Source: Sedimenticola sp. (GTDB lineage: Bacteria; Pseudomonadota; Gammaproteobacteria; Chromatiales; Chromatiaceae). Taken from it: a stretch of DNA of 59,549 bases. Where the stretch lies: positions 1-59,549 of the forward strand of contig JALSRN010000038.1 in NCBI GenBank assembly GCA_026984735.1. The letters are read 5' to 3'. The translations under genes were made by a program, and so were the position numbers. Shown in pieces: positions 1 to 8,966 of the stretch (its first letter is position 1; every line of letters starts with the position of its first letter). Below the pieces are notes generated by a model, which saw only the letters and a program-made list of their open reading frames with translations, ran no database searches and was not told the DNA's origin.

Positions 1-605
1 CCGTGCGCCATCTCTACGTGGGGGACGATTTCCGTTTCGGTCGCGACCGCGCCGGCGACTTCCGTCTGCTGGAGAAAGCGGGGCGCCGCGCCGGCTTCGG
101 CGTGGAGAGCCTGCCCACCGTGGAGCTGGAAGCGTGCCGCATCAGCAGCACCCGCATCCGCGAGGCACTGATGGCGGGGGATCTGGCCGCCGCCGAAGCC
201 TGCCTGGGGCGTCCCTACCAGATCTTCGGCCGGGTCGGTCGCGGCCACCGGCGGGGGCGCACCCTCGGCTTTCCCACTTTGAACATCCCCCTCCACCGCC
301 GGGTGAGTCCCTTGCAGGGCGTTTTCGCCGTCACCGTGCAGGGGTTGGCGGAGGGGGATCTTCCCGGAGTGGCCAACATCGGCGTGCGGCCGACGGTGGC
401 GGGGGACGCGCGCCCGCTGCTGGAGGTGCACCTGTTCGATTTCGACCGCCAGGTGTATGGCGCCCACGTGGGCGTCACCTTTCTCCGCTTCATCCGCGAG
501 GAGCGCAAGTTCGACTCTTTCGACCGGCTTCGCCGGCAGATCGAACTGGACGCCGCCGAGGCGAGGCGCTTCCACAGCCTGGCGCCGGCCGCCGCCATTC
601 TCTGA
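1..605 (+). CDS. ribF: Bifunctional riboflavin kinase/FAD synthetase, 3' part (5'-truncated)
   Basis: This protein converts riboflavin to FMN and then FMN to FAD in the cytoplasm. The window begins inside the gene and about 200 C-terminal residues remain. The first readable part carries ISSTRIR, the conserved end of the FAD synthetase (nucleotidyltransferase) domain. The flavokinase domain follows with the GFPTLNI motif at about residue 90 and a conserved tail, EERKFDSFDRL. The ATG/GTG-like codon at position 3 is only where reading becomes possible, not the true start. The next gene, ileS, begins 33 bp downstream on the same strand; the ribF-ileS-lspA order is common in gammaproteobacteria. 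Confidence 0.93.
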   Translation, partial: VRHLYVGDDFRFGRDRAGDFRLLEKAGRRAGFGVESLPTVELEACRISSTRIREALMAGDLAAAEACLGRPYQIFGRVGRGHRRGRTLGFPTLNIPLHRRVSPLQGVFAVTVQGLAEGDLPGVANIGVRPTVAGDARPLLEVHLFDFDRQVYGAHVGVTFLRFIREERKFDSFDRLRRQIELDAAEARRFHSLAPAAAIL

Positions 606-638
606 TCGAGCCAACCATCACCACAGGAATCGAAGTCC

Positions 639-3452
639 GTGAGCAACAACTACAAGGAGACACTCAACCTCCCCAAGACCGATTTTCCCATGCGTGGCAA
701 CTTGGCCCGGCGGGAGCCGCAGGCGCTGAAGCAGTGGGAAGAGAAGCAGCTCTATCGGCGCATCCGCGAAGCGCGTGCCGGCTGCGACAAATTCATTCTT
801 CACGACGGCCCCCCTTACGCCAACGGCGACATCCACATCGGCCACGCAGTGAACAAAGTGCTCAAGGACATCATCGTCAAGAGCCGTACCCTCGACGGTT
901 ATGACGCGCCCTACGTCCCCGGGTGGGACTGCCACGGCCTGCCCATCGAGCTGCAGGTGGAGAAGAGGGTGGGCAAGCCGGGACAGAAGGTGAGCGCGGC
1001 CGAGTTCCGCCGCGCTTGCCGCGACTACGCCCGCGGCCAGGTGGAGCGGCAGATGGCCGATTTCAAGCGGCTGCTGGTGGTGGGCGACTGGGAGAACCCC
1101 TACCTCACCATGAATTTCCAGCAGGAGGCCGACATCGTCCGCTCGCTGGGACGCATCGTGGCGGCGGGGCACCTGCACAAGGGCTCCAAGCCGGTGAACT
1201 GGTGCATCGAGTGCGGCTCGGCCCTGGCCGAGGCGGAGGTGGATTATCTGGACAAGAGCTCCACCGCCATCGACGTGCGTTTTCCCGTGGTGGACGAGGC
1301 CGCCTTTCTGGACCGGTGCGACATGGCCGAGGTCGGGGAAGGGCCGCTCTCGGTGGTGATCTGGACCACCACTCCCTGGACGCTGCCGGCCAACCAAGCG
1401 GTGGCGCTCCACCCGGATCTGGAGTACCTGGTCGTCCAGGCCGGCGACGAGCGGTTGCTGGTGGCCGAGGGGCTCATGGAGGAGGCGGTGGCCCGGTGGG
1501 GCGTGGAGAGCCCTCGCCGCCTGGGGAGCTGTCGGGGCGCTGCGCTGGAAGGGGTGGAGCTGCGGCACCCCTTCTACGACCGCAAGGTTCCGATCATTCT
1601 CGGCGGGCACGTCACCCTCGACGCCGGCACCGGCGCCGTGCATACCGCGCCCGGTCATGGCCTGGAGGACTATGTGGTGGGTCGGGAATACGGCCTGGAG
1701 GTGGACAATCCGGTGCTGGGGGACGGCCGTTTCCGCGACGATCTGCCGCTCTTCGGCGGCCGGCCGGTGTTCGAGGCCAACGAAGAGGTGGTGAAAGTGC
1801 TTAAGGAGCGGGGCCGGCTGCTTTGCGCAGGCCGGCTCACCCACAGCTATCCCCACTGCTGGCGCCACAAGAGTCCCATCATCTTCCGCGCCACCCCTCA
1901 GTGGTTCATCAGCATGGATCAGAAGGGCTTGCGCCGCGCGGCCCTGGCCGAGATCGAACAGGTGCGGTGGCTCCCCGAGTGGGGGCGGGAACGCATTCGC
2001 GGCATGGTGGAGAACCGGCCCGACTGGTGTATCTCGCGCCAGCGCACCTGGGGGGTTCCCATCACCCTCTTCGTCCACCGCGACAGCGGCGATCTGCATC
2101 CGCGAACCCCGGAGCTGTTCGAAGAGGTGGCCCGACGGGTGGAGGAGAAGGGGATCGAGGCGTGGTTCGAGCTCGATCCCGCCGAGCTTCTGGGCGACGA
2201 CGCGGCGCACTACGACAAGGTCACCGACACTCTGGACGTCTGGTTCGACTCGGGGGTGACCCATGCCTGCGTCCTCGACCGCCGGCCGGAACTGAAGCGC
2301 CCCGCCGAGCTCTATCTGGAGGGCTCCGACCAGCACCGCGGTTGGTTCCAGTCCTCCCTACTCACTTCGGTGGCCATGACCGGCAAAGCGCCCTACCGTG
2401 CCTGCCTCACCCACGGCTTCACCGTGGACGCCCAGGGGCGCAAGATGTCCAAGTCCCTGGGCAACGTGGTGCAGCCGCAGAAAGTGATGAAGAGCCTCGG
2501 CGCGGACATCGTCCGCCTCTGGGTGGCGGCCACCGATTACCGGGCGGAGATGGCGGTTTCCGACGAGATTCTGGGGCGCATGGCCGACGCCTACCGGCGG
2601 CTGCGCAACACGCTCCGTTTTCTGCTGGCCAATCTGTTCGATTTCGATCCGGCGCGGCATCTCCTCGATCCGGAGCGGATGGTGGAGCTCGATCGCTGGA
2701 TCCTGGGGCAGGCGCGCAAGCTCCAGCAGGAGGTGGTGGAAGCCTACCGGGACTACAACTTCCACCTCATCCATCAGAAGGTGACCCAGTTCTGCGTGGT
2801 GGAGCTGGGCGGTTTTTATCTGGACGTGATCAAAGACCGGCAGTACACCTGCAAGACCGAAAGCCCGGCGCGCCGCTCCTGCCAGAGCGCCATTCATCAG
2901 ATCGCGGAAGCGATGGTTCGCTGGCTGGCGCCCATTCTCAGTTTCACCGCTCAGGAGGCGTGGGAGCATCTGCCCGGTGAGCGGGACGAGTTTGTCTTCA
3001 CCCAACATTGGCACCGTTTTCCCCGAGAAGCCGCCGGCGGCGGGCGGCTGGACGAGGCCGACTGGCAGCGGCTCTTGAGAGCGCGCGGCGAGGTGAGCCG
3101 GGTGCTGGAAGGGATGCGCAAGGCGGGCGAAATCGGCTCTTCCCTGGACGCCGAGGTGGTGCTCTACTGCGATGGCAAGCTCCGCGAGAGCCTGGCGAAA
3201 CTGGAGGACGAGCTGCGTTTCGCCCTCATCACCTCCCATGCCCGGCTGAAGCCCCTGGCCGAGGCGGGGCCGGAAGCGGTGGAGACCCAAGTGACCGGGC
3301 TGAAGGTGGCGGCGGCGGCTTCCAGTCATCCCAAATGCGTCCGCTGTTGGCACCACCGGGAGGACGTGGGCACTCATCCCGATCATCCTCAGCTCTGCGG
3401 CCGCTGCGTGGAGAACGTGGAGGGGCGCGGAGAGGAGCGCCGTTTTGCCTGA
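639..3452 (+). CDS. ileS: Isoleucyl-tRNA synthetase
   Basis: Charges tRNA-Ile with isoleucine in the cytoplasm and edits mischarged valine. The 937-residue length is normal for bacterial IleRS. The class I HIGH motif appears as HIGH near residue 65, after PPYANGD, and KMSKS is at about residues 602-606. The CP1 editing domain lies between them, and a tRNA anticodon-binding domain follows. The C-terminus has a zinc-ribbon pattern, CVRCWHH then CGRC, near residues 899-922. The start is GTG at 639, with an AGGA-type site somewhat far upstream. The end overlaps lspA by 8 bp, which suggests translational coupling. Confidence 0.98.
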   Translation: MSNNYKETLNLPKTDFPMRGNLARREPQALKQWEEKQLYRRIREARAGCDKFILHDGPPYANGDIHIGHAVNKVLKDIIVKSRTLDGYDAPYVPGWDCHGLPIELQVEKRVGKPGQKVSAAEFRRACRDYARGQVERQMADFKRLLVVGDWENPYLTMNFQQEADIVRSLGRIVAAGHLHKGSKPVNWCIECGSALAEAEVDYLDKSSTAIDVRFPVVDEAAFLDRCDMAEVGEGPLSVVIWTTTPWTLPANQAVALHPDLEYLVVQAGDERLLVAEGLMEEAVARWGVESPRRLGSCRGAALEGVELRHPFYDRKVPIILGGHVTLDAGTGAVHTAPGHGLEDYVVGREYGLEVDNPVLGDGRFRDDLPLFGGRPVFEANEEVVKVLKERGRLLCAGRLTHSYPHCWRHKSPIIFRATPQWFISMDQKGLRRAALAEIEQVRWLPEWGRERIRGMVENRPDWCISRQRTWGVPITLFVHRDSGDLHPRTPELFEEVARRVEEKGIEAWFELDPAELLGDDAAHYDKVTDTLDVWFDSGVTHACVLDRRPELKRPAELYLEGSDQHRGWFQSSLLTSVAMTGKAPYRACLTHGFTVDAQGRKMSKSLGNVVQPQKVMKSLGADIVRLWVAATDYRAEMAVSDEILGRMADAYRRLRNTLRFLLANLFDFDPARHLLDPERMVELDRWILGQARKLQQEVVEAYRDYNFHLIHQKVTQFCVVELGGFYLDVIKDRQYTCKTESPARRSCQSAIHQIAEAMVRWLAPILSFTAQEAWEHLPGERDEFVFTQHWHRFPREAAGGGRLDEADWQRLLRARGEVSRVLEGMRKAGEIGSSLDAEVVLYCDGKLRESLAKLEDELRFALITSHARLKPLAEAGPEAVETQVTGLKVAAAASSHPKCVRCWHHREDVGTHPDHPQLCGRCVENVEGRGEERRFA

Positions 3453-3939
3453 GCGGCTTTCCACCACGCCCTGGCTGCTGCTGGCAGTCGGAGTGGCGTT
3501 GGCGGACCAGCTCACGAAGGGGTGGATGCTGGCCCATTTCGAGCCGGGGGAGGTGCGCAGCGTGCTCCCTTTCTTCAATCTGGTGCTCACTTTCAACGAG
3601 GGGGCCGCCTTCAGCTTTCTCAGCGAGGCGGGCGGCTGGCAGCGCTGGTTCTTCGTGGCGCTCACCCTGGTCGTGGCCGGTGCGCTGGTCATCTGGCTGC
3701 GGCGCCTTCGTTCTGGCGAAGGGCTCACCGCCCTGGCGTTGGCGTTGATCCTGGGGGGCGCATTGGGAAATCTGGTGGATCGGCTGCGGATGGGCCGGGT
3801 CACCGATTTTCTCGATCTCCACTGGCAGCAGTGGCACTGGCCCGCCTTCAACCTGGCCGACTCCGCCATCACCGTCGGCGTGGTGGTACTTCTGCTCTCC
3901 TCCGGGCGGCAGAAAAAAACCCGGCCACATTTCGTGTGA
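3445..3939 (+). CDS. lspA: Prolipoprotein signal peptidase (signal peptidase II)
   Basis: An inner-membrane aspartyl protease that removes the signal peptide of diacylated prolipoproteins. The protein has 164 residues and four predicted hydrophobic segments. Both catalytic aspartates are visible: D112 in GNLVDR and D139 in FNLADSAI. Translation probably starts at TTG 3445, inside the end of ileS; no better start lies downstream before the first membrane segment. The usual partners fkpB and ispH do not follow. The 3' end overlaps a strong minus-strand terminator hairpin that appears to serve the opposite-strand transcript. Likely clients in this window are BamD, OppA and the polysaccharide export lipoprotein. 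Confidence 0.96.
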   Translation: MPERLSTTPWLLLAVGVALADQLTKGWMLAHFEPGEVRSVLPFFNLVLTFNEGAAFSFLSEAGGWQRWFFVALTLVVAGALVIWLRRLRSGEGLTALALALILGGALGNLVDRLRMGRVTDFLDLHWQQWHWPAFNLADSAITVGVVVLLLSSGRQKKTRPHFV

Positions 3940-3944
3940 CCGGG
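3913..3944 (-). terminator. Strong intrinsic terminator for the btuF side
   Basis: Read on the minus strand, CCCGGTCACA and TGTGGCCGGG form a 10-bp stem (one G-T pair) around a CGAAA loop, followed at once by seven T. The plus strand has no T-run after the hairpin, so it is directional. It lies 100 bp after the btuF stop and overlaps the last codons of lspA. It would end either the ampD-btuF mRNA or a separate small RNA. Confidence 0.85.
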
Positions 3945-4035
3945 GTGTCGCCAGGCTTGCTCTGGATCTTCCTTGGGCCTTCCCTGAAGGAAACTTCCCT
4001 GTTCCGTTCTCCTTCCTGGAGTCTCCTTGCTTCGG
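3913..4035 (-). ncRNA. Candidate CsrA/RsmA-sequestering small RNA (RsmY/RsmZ/CsrB-like)
   Basis: The minus strand between the btuF stop and the terminator is purine-rich. It holds seven GGA motifs in the 57 nt from 4026 to 3970. At least one is in a hairpin loop: CTCC-AGGAA-GGAG at 4021-4009. Others sit between short pairing segments, such as GGAA/TTCC around CAGGGAAGT. The region ends in a 10-bp terminator stem with seven T. A GacA-box-like palindrome lies upstream at 4095-4112, and a weak promoter (CTGAAG, 17 nt, CTGAAT) would start transcription near 4035. That would give a transcript of about 120 nt, similar to the RsmY/RsmZ family. It could instead be only the 3' UTR of btuF. Confidence 0.5.
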
Positions 4036-4041
4036 CGACGG

Positions 4042-4070
4042 ATTCAGTTTCTCAAAAGGGGCGTCTTCAG
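4042..4070 (-). promoter_or_regulatory. Possible activator-dependent promoter of the candidate small RNA
   Basis: On the minus strand CTGAAG (4070-4065) and CTGAAT (4047-4042) are separated by 17 nt and match the sigma-70 boxes only partly. Weak boxes are expected for an activator-dependent promoter. The -10 box overlaps the btuF stop codon. Confidence 0.3.
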
Positions 4071-4895
4071 TCTGTCGGCGGCTGCGGAAGCGGGTGTAGG
4101 CAAATTCCTACAGAGCTCCTCCAGCCCCTCCGCCAGGCGGGGACCGGGGCGCTCCAGCGCAGGGGGTATGGCGACCGCAGGGGCATCCTGGGGATTGGGA
4201 TCGGTCGCCGGGCGGGCGGTGAGAAGAAGATCGTAGGGGCGGCTGAGCACGGCTTCCCGGCCGATGCGGATCACTCCCGCCGGCACGTCGGCGAAGACGT
4301 TCGCCAGCCGCGCCCGTTGCAACAGCTCGTTGATCCAGTGGCGGCCGCCGACGGTCATGGGCGGGTCCGGCCAGATCTGGTAATAGACCCGCAGCGGTGC
4401 TGCGTGCCGGCGGGAGGCGCAGGCGGCCGACAGCCTCTTCTCGAAGAGGCGGGCGGCCCGCTCGCCGACCCGCGGCACGCCGGCCAGTAGGGCGATCTTG
4501 CGCAAAGCCGCGGCGATGTCGGCCAGGTGGCGCGGCTCGGTGCGATAGACGGCGATGCCCGCGGCGGCCAGCCAGCTCAGGTCCGCCGGTCGGTTGCCAG
4601 ACTGCCAGGCCACCACCAGATCGGGCCGGAGCTGCAACAACCGCTCACGGTCCAACGGCCCCAGGGCGGCCAGGCGGGGCACCCGGCGCAGCGCCGGTGG
4701 ATAGTTCGCGAAATCGGCCACCGCCGCCAGGCGCGATTCCAGCCCCAATGCCAGCACCAGCTCGGTGGCGTGGGGCGCCAGGGTGACGATGTGCCGGGCG
4801 GGGCGGGTGAGAACCACCTTCTGGCCGGTATCGTCGACGACTTGCAATGGGGCGGAGGTCGCGGCCAACAGCAGGATCAACGGCAGCCACTTCAT
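4044..4895 (-). CDS. btuF: Periplasmic cobalamin/iron-complex-type substrate-binding protein (BtuF-like)
   Basis: A 283-residue class III periplasmic binding protein of the BtuF/FhuD type. It starts with a signal peptide (MKWLPLILLLAATSA). The typical opening is present, with RPARHIVTLAPHATELVLALG and later LRPDLVVAWQSGN. Such proteins deliver a corrinoid or iron chelate to a BtuCD-type importer, but no permease or ATPase gene is adjacent, so the substrate is uncertain. ATG 4895 was chosen because it precedes the signal peptide and overlaps the ampD stop by 4 bp (ATGA). Codons for CRNLPT near the C-terminus contain the palindrome at 4095-4112. Confidence 0.82.
   Translation of the reverse strand: MKWLPLILLLAATSAPLQVVDDTGQKVVLTRPARHIVTLAPHATELVLALGLESRLAAVADFANYPPALRRVPRLAALGPLDRERLLQLRPDLVVAWQSGNRPADLSWLAAAGIAVYRTEPRHLADIAAALRKIALLAGVPRVGERAARLFEKRLSAACASRRHAAPLRVYYQIWPDPPMTVGGRHWINELLQRARLANVFADVPAGVIRIGREAVLSRPYDLLLTARPATDPNPQDAPAVAIPPALERPGPRLAEGLEELCRNLPTPASAAADRLKTPLLRN
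4095..4112 (-). promoter_or_regulatory. GacA-box-like palindrome
   Basis: TGTAGG-N6-CCTACA has the architecture of the GacA/UvrY upstream activating site (consensus TGTAAG-N6-CTTACA). One position changes in each half, and the changes preserve the dyad. Its centre is about 68 nt upstream of the proposed small-RNA start, within the range known for rsmY and rsmZ. It is embedded in the 3' coding part of btuF. Confidence 0.5.
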
Positions 4896-5467
4896 GGCCG
4901 GGACGCCAGCAGCTCGCGGATTCGTCGCCACTCGAAAGCGGGACCGGGATCGGTTTTTCGATCCGGCGCGATGTGGCAATGGCCGACGACGCGCTCCGGG
5001 GTGATGGCGGGGAAACGACTCATGATCCGCCGGATCGTTCGGGCCAGAACATCGTACTGAAGATCGGTGTATGGGATCCGGTCGGCGCCTTCCAGCTCGA
5101 TGCCGATGGAGTAGTCGTTGCACCGTTCGCGCCCCTGGAACGAGGAGACGCCGGCATGCCAGGCCCGTCTGTTCAGTGGCACGAACTGCACCAGCGCGCC
5201 GTCACGCCGGATGAGCAGGTGACTGGAGACCCGCAAATGGTGGATCTCCCGGAAGAACGGGTGCCGGTATCTGGGCAGCCGGTTGAGAAAGAGCTGTTCG
5301 ATCCAATCGCCGCCGAAGACGCCCGGCGGAAGACTGATACCGTGGATCACCACCAAGTCCACGGCGATGCCTTCGGGTCGGTCGTCGCAGTTGGGCGACG
5401 GGATCCTTCGGGCGCCCTCGAGCCATAGTGCTTCTTCGGCATTTCTCGGATTTGAAGGGATCGTCAT
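4892..5467 (-). CDS. ampD: 1,6-anhydro-N-acetylmuramyl-L-alanine amidase AmpD
   Basis: A zinc amidase that cleaves anhydro-muropeptides during cell-wall recycling in the cytoplasm. The protein has 191 residues, close to the family length. The zinc ligands are visible: H42 in VVIHGISLPP, then GHCHIAPDRKTDPG near residues 156-170 with its His and Asp. A catalytic Glu lies in SIGIELEG. AWHAG is the conserved substrate-site element. ATG 5467 was chosen because the next upstream start (5515) adds 16 unconserved residues. The last base of the stop overlaps btuF, so the two genes are coupled. Confidence 0.93.
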   Translation of the reverse strand: MTIPSNPRNAEEALWLEGARRIPSPNCDDRPEGIAVDLVVIHGISLPPGVFGGDWIEQLFLNRLPRYRHPFFREIHHLRVSSHLLIRRDGALVQFVPLNRRAWHAGVSSFQGRERCNDYSIGIELEGADRIPYTDLQYDVLARTIRRIMSRFPAITPERVVGHCHIAPDRKTDPGPAFEWRRIRELLASRP

Positions 5468-5855
5468 GGGGACATCGGCATTTGGTCGGTAGCCCGACTC
5501 TTGAGACCAGTGCAACTTCGACCTCCACAGTGTGCCATCTTATTGCGGTGGATTCGGCGGGGATTTCGGCGGCGATGCCGTTACAATGGGTCTGGCTTGG
5601 ACGGTCGTCACGGAAAAAAATCGAAAAATCGTCTATGATTATTTAAACTCAACAACTTGAAGTCATTTTGTTAAGAACTGGTTTAAAAACACATTGTATT
5701 GTTTGGTTCCATGTGGGTAGGGTGAAAGGGGTATAACCTCCCATTATGGAGAAGACTTCAGCGGCGAGAAAGGGGCGAAACGAAAGGGAAGGGAGATTTC
5801 CTGGATGTCCTCCTGTAACCAGCCACCATAACAACGATTGAGAAAGGGCACATTC
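5468..5855. other. 388-bp divergent intergenic region with an AT-rich core
   Basis: Holds the promoters of ampD (minus) and the DUF1631 gene (plus). About 5620-5720 is markedly AT-rich against the GC-rich genome. Within it, TTTAAAC (5642-5648) and GTTTAAA (5681-5687) form an inverted repeat around a nested AACAA/TTGTT pair. TATGAT and TATAAC look like -10 boxes but have no well-spaced -35. The open frame at 5428-5646 has no ribosome-binding site or family features. No gene is called here. Confidence 0.6.
5642..5687. repeat. AT-rich nested inverted repeat
   Basis: TTTAAAC at 5642-5648 pairs with GTTTAAA at 5681-5687. Inside, AACAA (5651-5655) can pair with TTGTT (5668-5672). It may be a protein-binding dyad or a melting-prone promoter segment; there is no T-run that would make it a terminator. 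Confidence 0.4.
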
Positions 5856-8066
5856 ATGGCGAAGCCCTACAAATCGGTGCTCACCCGGCCCCAATTGCAG
5901 AGGCTGGCCGCTCTTTTCAGCCGGCGGGTGGCGGAGTGGCTGGATGCCCGGCTCGACATCTATTTTTCTGCTTTGCAGGAGCGCTTCTTCGAGAAGATGG
6001 AGCAGGCTCCCAACGATGAAGCGCGCCACGATTTTGCCCACGCGGCCCGGGAGCTCCCAAAAAGGCAGGTGGCTGTGGGCCAGGTGTTTCGCGCCAATCT
6101 GCTCAAGGCGGTGGAGACCTTCTTTCTCCATTATGAAGCCTATCTCGAGGAGTTCATCCACGCCTTCACCAGTTCTGCCGGAGACCAGGGTGCGTTGGAG
6201 CTGGTGAACAACGAAAAGCTGGAGGAAGATCTGGTCATCCTCCGGGTGTCGCACCAAGCCACCACTCGCCTGCAGCCGGCTTACAAAGAGGTTACTTCCT
6301 ACTTGGCCGCCGTGGTGCAGCCCAAGGATCTGCCGCCCAATGGAACGCCGCTTTCCCCCCAGGTGATCGCCAACTGCTTGCGAATGGCTCTTTCTGGTTG
6401 GGAAGGAACACCGGCTTCCCGTTTTCTTTTCTATCAGACGCTGGCCGAAGAGTTGATGCCAAAGCTCTCCCTGCTCTTCGAGCCCACCATCGCAGCGCTT
6501 CGCGATCTCGGTCTGGAGCCAGTGGAATCTCGGTTGAAAATGAAACGGACGGCAGTTCGGCAACGCGCTCTGCCTCTACCTCCGCATCCGAGGACACCTG
6601 AAAATATCGTCCCTTCCGGAGCGGCGCAGGACGAGGCCACCATCTTTTCGGTACTTGGCCTGATGCGCCAAATGGACGAGCAGGACCGCAAGGACCTGAA
6701 GATGGTTGGATCTTTGGCAGGAGCCGCTTCCAAACCAGGGCCCGCATTGAGACCCGACACGCTGATGGAGGTGGTAGAAGGGTTGAAGGGAGAGCGGTTT
6801 AGGGAGGTTGAGAATCTCCAAGAGATGCGTAGCATCCAACGCCGGTGGAAAGAAACACTGGTGGTGAAATTGAAGGAGAAGATGGCGCAAGAGCACGCCA
6901 AGCTGCATCAGTTGGACCAGCAGATCCTTGACATCGTCACCATGCTGTTCGATTTTGTTCTCGACGACTCTTTGATACCCGACTCCATGAAAGTGCTGCT
7001 GGTTCGCCTGCAGATACCGGTTCTACAGATCGCAATTCGTGACAAGACCTTTCTCACCGACAATCGCCATCCCGCGCGTCTGTTGATCAACAACCTATCC
7101 AGAGCTGCGGTCCGTTGGGCAGGAAGAACAGACTGTACCGAAGACAATGTCTATGCCATGATCCAGGATACGGTATGTATCGTTCTGGAAGGGGATGCGG
7201 GGGATCCAGACCTCTACCGGGAGGCGAACTGCCGCTTCGAAGCCTTTCTGGCTCAAGAAGAGCGGGGGGCAAGAGTGGCGGAGGAACGCCTGTCGCAAGT
7301 GGCTCGGGGCAAGGAGCAGCTGGCCTTGGCGCGTCGTCGCGTGAACACTCTTCTCGACCGACTGGTCAGTGAGGAGCTTCCGGATGTGGTGCGAGAGATC
7401 CTTGAAGACGTGTGGCGCGACGTGCTCACACTCGTGCTGCTGCGTGAAGGGGAAGAGAGCGATGCTTGGCGCGATGCTTTGGGGGTGGCGACAAGGCTGG
7501 CGCGGGGCTCCTGGAACTTGGAGTCTCGAGAAGAATCCGTTTCCATCGAAAAAGAGGCTCCCGATCTGCTGGGAGAACTACGCCGGGGATTCGCTTCCAT
7601 CGCCTACGACTCCAAGAAGGCGGCGCAGCTGTTGGAACGTCTGGAAGGTTGCTATGCGGCCGTCTCGCGGGGGGATGGCCCCTGCTTATCCGAACCCATC
7701 ACGGAAGAGGATGAGGAAAAGCCGCTCGGCGACACAGCGTACCCTTCGGAGCCGGATCGGTGGGACCGGCTCGTGGCCTCTCTGAAAGAGGGAGATTGGG
7801 TCCGCTGGGAGGCCACGGAGGGAGAAGAGTACCGTGGCAAGCTGGTGTGGCGCAGCGAGATCGCCGACCTCCTGCTCTTCGTGGACATGCGTGGGCGCAA
7901 GCTGGCCGAACACACCAGCCAACGGCTCGCGGAGCTTTTCCGACAGGGCCACGCCTCGGTGCTCGAACAGATCGATCAGCCCTTCATGGAACGGGCTCTG
8001 CACTATCTGCACCAGTTATTGAGCCGGCGGGTGGCGCGTCACTCGCCCCGCATCCTGCCGGCTTGA
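5856..8066 (+). CDS. DUF1631 family protein
   Basis: A 736-residue soluble protein recognised by the DUF1631 core near residues 385-410 (LVRLQIPVLQIAIRDKTFL, then HPARLLINNL). Members are often mislabelled thymidine phosphorylase; no enzymatic motif of that family is seen. The N-terminal 200 residues are helical and rich in charged residues. A coiled-coil-like stretch spans about residues 310-355. A compact segment near 635-690 (WDRLVASLKEGDWV, then LFVDMRGRKLA) resembles the small beta domain found at the end of these proteins. ATG 5856 follows GAGAAAGGG at good spacing; the upstream TTG 5838 is less likely. The gene stands just before nadC. Function is unknown. Confidence 0.8.
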   Translation: MAKPYKSVLTRPQLQRLAALFSRRVAEWLDARLDIYFSALQERFFEKMEQAPNDEARHDFAHAARELPKRQVAVGQVFRANLLKAVETFFLHYEAYLEEFIHAFTSSAGDQGALELVNNEKLEEDLVILRVSHQATTRLQPAYKEVTSYLAAVVQPKDLPPNGTPLSPQVIANCLRMALSGWEGTPASRFLFYQTLAEELMPKLSLLFEPTIAALRDLGLEPVESRLKMKRTAVRQRALPLPPHPRTPENIVPSGAAQDEATIFSVLGLMRQMDEQDRKDLKMVGSLAGAASKPGPALRPDTLMEVVEGLKGERFREVENLQEMRSIQRRWKETLVVKLKEKMAQEHAKLHQLDQQILDIVTMLFDFVLDDSLIPDSMKVLLVRLQIPVLQIAIRDKTFLTDNRHPARLLINNLSRAAVRWAGRTDCTEDNVYAMIQDTVCIVLEGDAGDPDLYREANCRFEAFLAQEERGARVAEERLSQVARGKEQLALARRRVNTLLDRLVSEELPDVVREILEDVWRDVLTLVLLREGEESDAWRDALGVATRLARGSWNLESREESVSIEKEAPDLLGELRRGFASIAYDSKKAAQLLERLEGCYAAVSRGDGPCLSEPITEEDEEKPLGDTAYPSEPDRWDRLVASLKEGDWVRWEATEGEEYRGKLVWRSEIADLLLFVDMRGRKLAEHTSQRLAELFRQGHASVLEQIDQPFMERALHYLHQLLSRRVARHSPRILPA

Positions 8067-8078
8067 GAGCGCGCGGTC

Positions 8079-8921
8079 GTGAAATTCTTCAGCGATCAGA
8101 AGATCGTTCACGGCGACGTGAAAAGGGCGCTGGCCGAAGACGTGGGGGGCGGCGATCTCACCGCGGAGCTGGTGGCCGACAGGGGTTCCGGGAGCGCTCG
8201 GCTGCTCTGTAGGGAACGGGCGGTGCTGGCGGGAAGGCAGTGGTTCGAGGAAGCTTTCCGCCAGGTGGACGGTTCGGTTCGAGTCCATTGGCGGGCGGCC
8301 GATGGAGATCTTCTTGCGAGCGACAGCGAGGTGTGCCGCATCGAGGGGCCGGTGGCCTCCATCCTCACGGCGGAACGCACCGCCCTCAATTTTCTCCAGA
8401 CCCTTTCCGGCGTGGCCACCGCCACCGCGGCCTATGTGCGGGCCGTTGCGGGGACGGGAGCCCGAATCCTGGACACGCGCAAGACGCTTCCCGGTCTGCG
8501 GCATGCGCAGAAATACGCCGTCACTTGCGGAGGAGGGCACAACCATCGCATGGGGTTGTACGACGCCATCCTCATCAAAGAGAACCACATCGCCGCCGCC
8601 GGTTCCATCAAGGCCGTGCTGGAGCAGGCGCGCAGCCTCCATCCCGAGGTGAAGATCGAGATTGAGGTGGAGAACCTCGGGGAGTTGGAGCAGGCGCTGG
8701 CCGCGGGCGCCCGGCGGGTGTTGCTGGACAATTTCGACCTGGAGACCCTGCGCCGGGCGGTGGCGCTGAACGGAGGGCGAGCCCGCCTGGAGGCGTCGGG
8801 CGGCGTTGATCTTGAGCGGGTGCGCGCCATCGCCGAGACGGGCGTGGACGACATTTCGGTGGGCGCCATCACCAAGAATGTGCGCAGCGTCGATTTCTCT
8901 TTGTTGTTGGACGGCGCCTGA
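8079..8921 (+). CDS. nadC: Nicotinate-nucleotide pyrophosphorylase (quinolinate phosphoribosyltransferase)
   Basis: Converts quinolinate and PRPP to nicotinate mononucleotide, CO2 and PPi in de novo NAD synthesis. The 280-residue protein has the family hallmarks: ALAEDVGGGDLT near residue 12, LNFLQTLSGVAT near 105, TRKTLPGLR near 132 and KENHI near 166. The C-terminal part contains EVENLGELEQAL, VLLDNFDLE and EASGGVDLERVR. Translation starts at GTG 8079, 12 bp after the DUF1631 stop, so the two are probably cotranscribed. nadA and nadB are not in the window. Confidence 0.96.
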   Translation: MKFFSDQKIVHGDVKRALAEDVGGGDLTAELVADRGSGSARLLCRERAVLAGRQWFEEAFRQVDGSVRVHWRAADGDLLASDSEVCRIEGPVASILTAERTALNFLQTLSGVATATAAYVRAVAGTGARILDTRKTLPGLRHAQKYAVTCGGGHNHRMGLYDAILIKENHIAAAGSIKAVLEQARSLHPEVKIEIEVENLGELEQALAAGARRVLLDNFDLETLRRAVALNGGRARLEASGGVDLERVRAIAETGVDDISVGAITKNVRSVDFSLLLDGA

Positions 8922-8966
8922 TCCGGGCGCCGTTTCTTGTGCAATCCCCTCTCGAGGAGCGAGCCG

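Noticed and set aside
618-2336. Long minus-strand open frame opposite ileS
   Set aside because: It is a shadow of a GC-rich gene with clear synthetase motifs; the translation is His/Pro/Leu-rich with no domain.
3445-3939. Terminator hairpin at 3913-3944 as the end of lspA transcription
   Set aside because: On the plus strand the hairpin is not followed by T residues; the T-run is only on the minus strand.
5428-5646. 72-codon open frame upstream of the DUF1631 gene
   Set aside because: No ribosome-binding site or domain; overlaps the start of ampD and an AT-rich regulatory region.
5700-5850. Riboswitch in the leader of the DUF1631 gene
   Set aside because: The purine-rich leader has no recognisable c-di-GMP, cobalamin or other riboswitch core.
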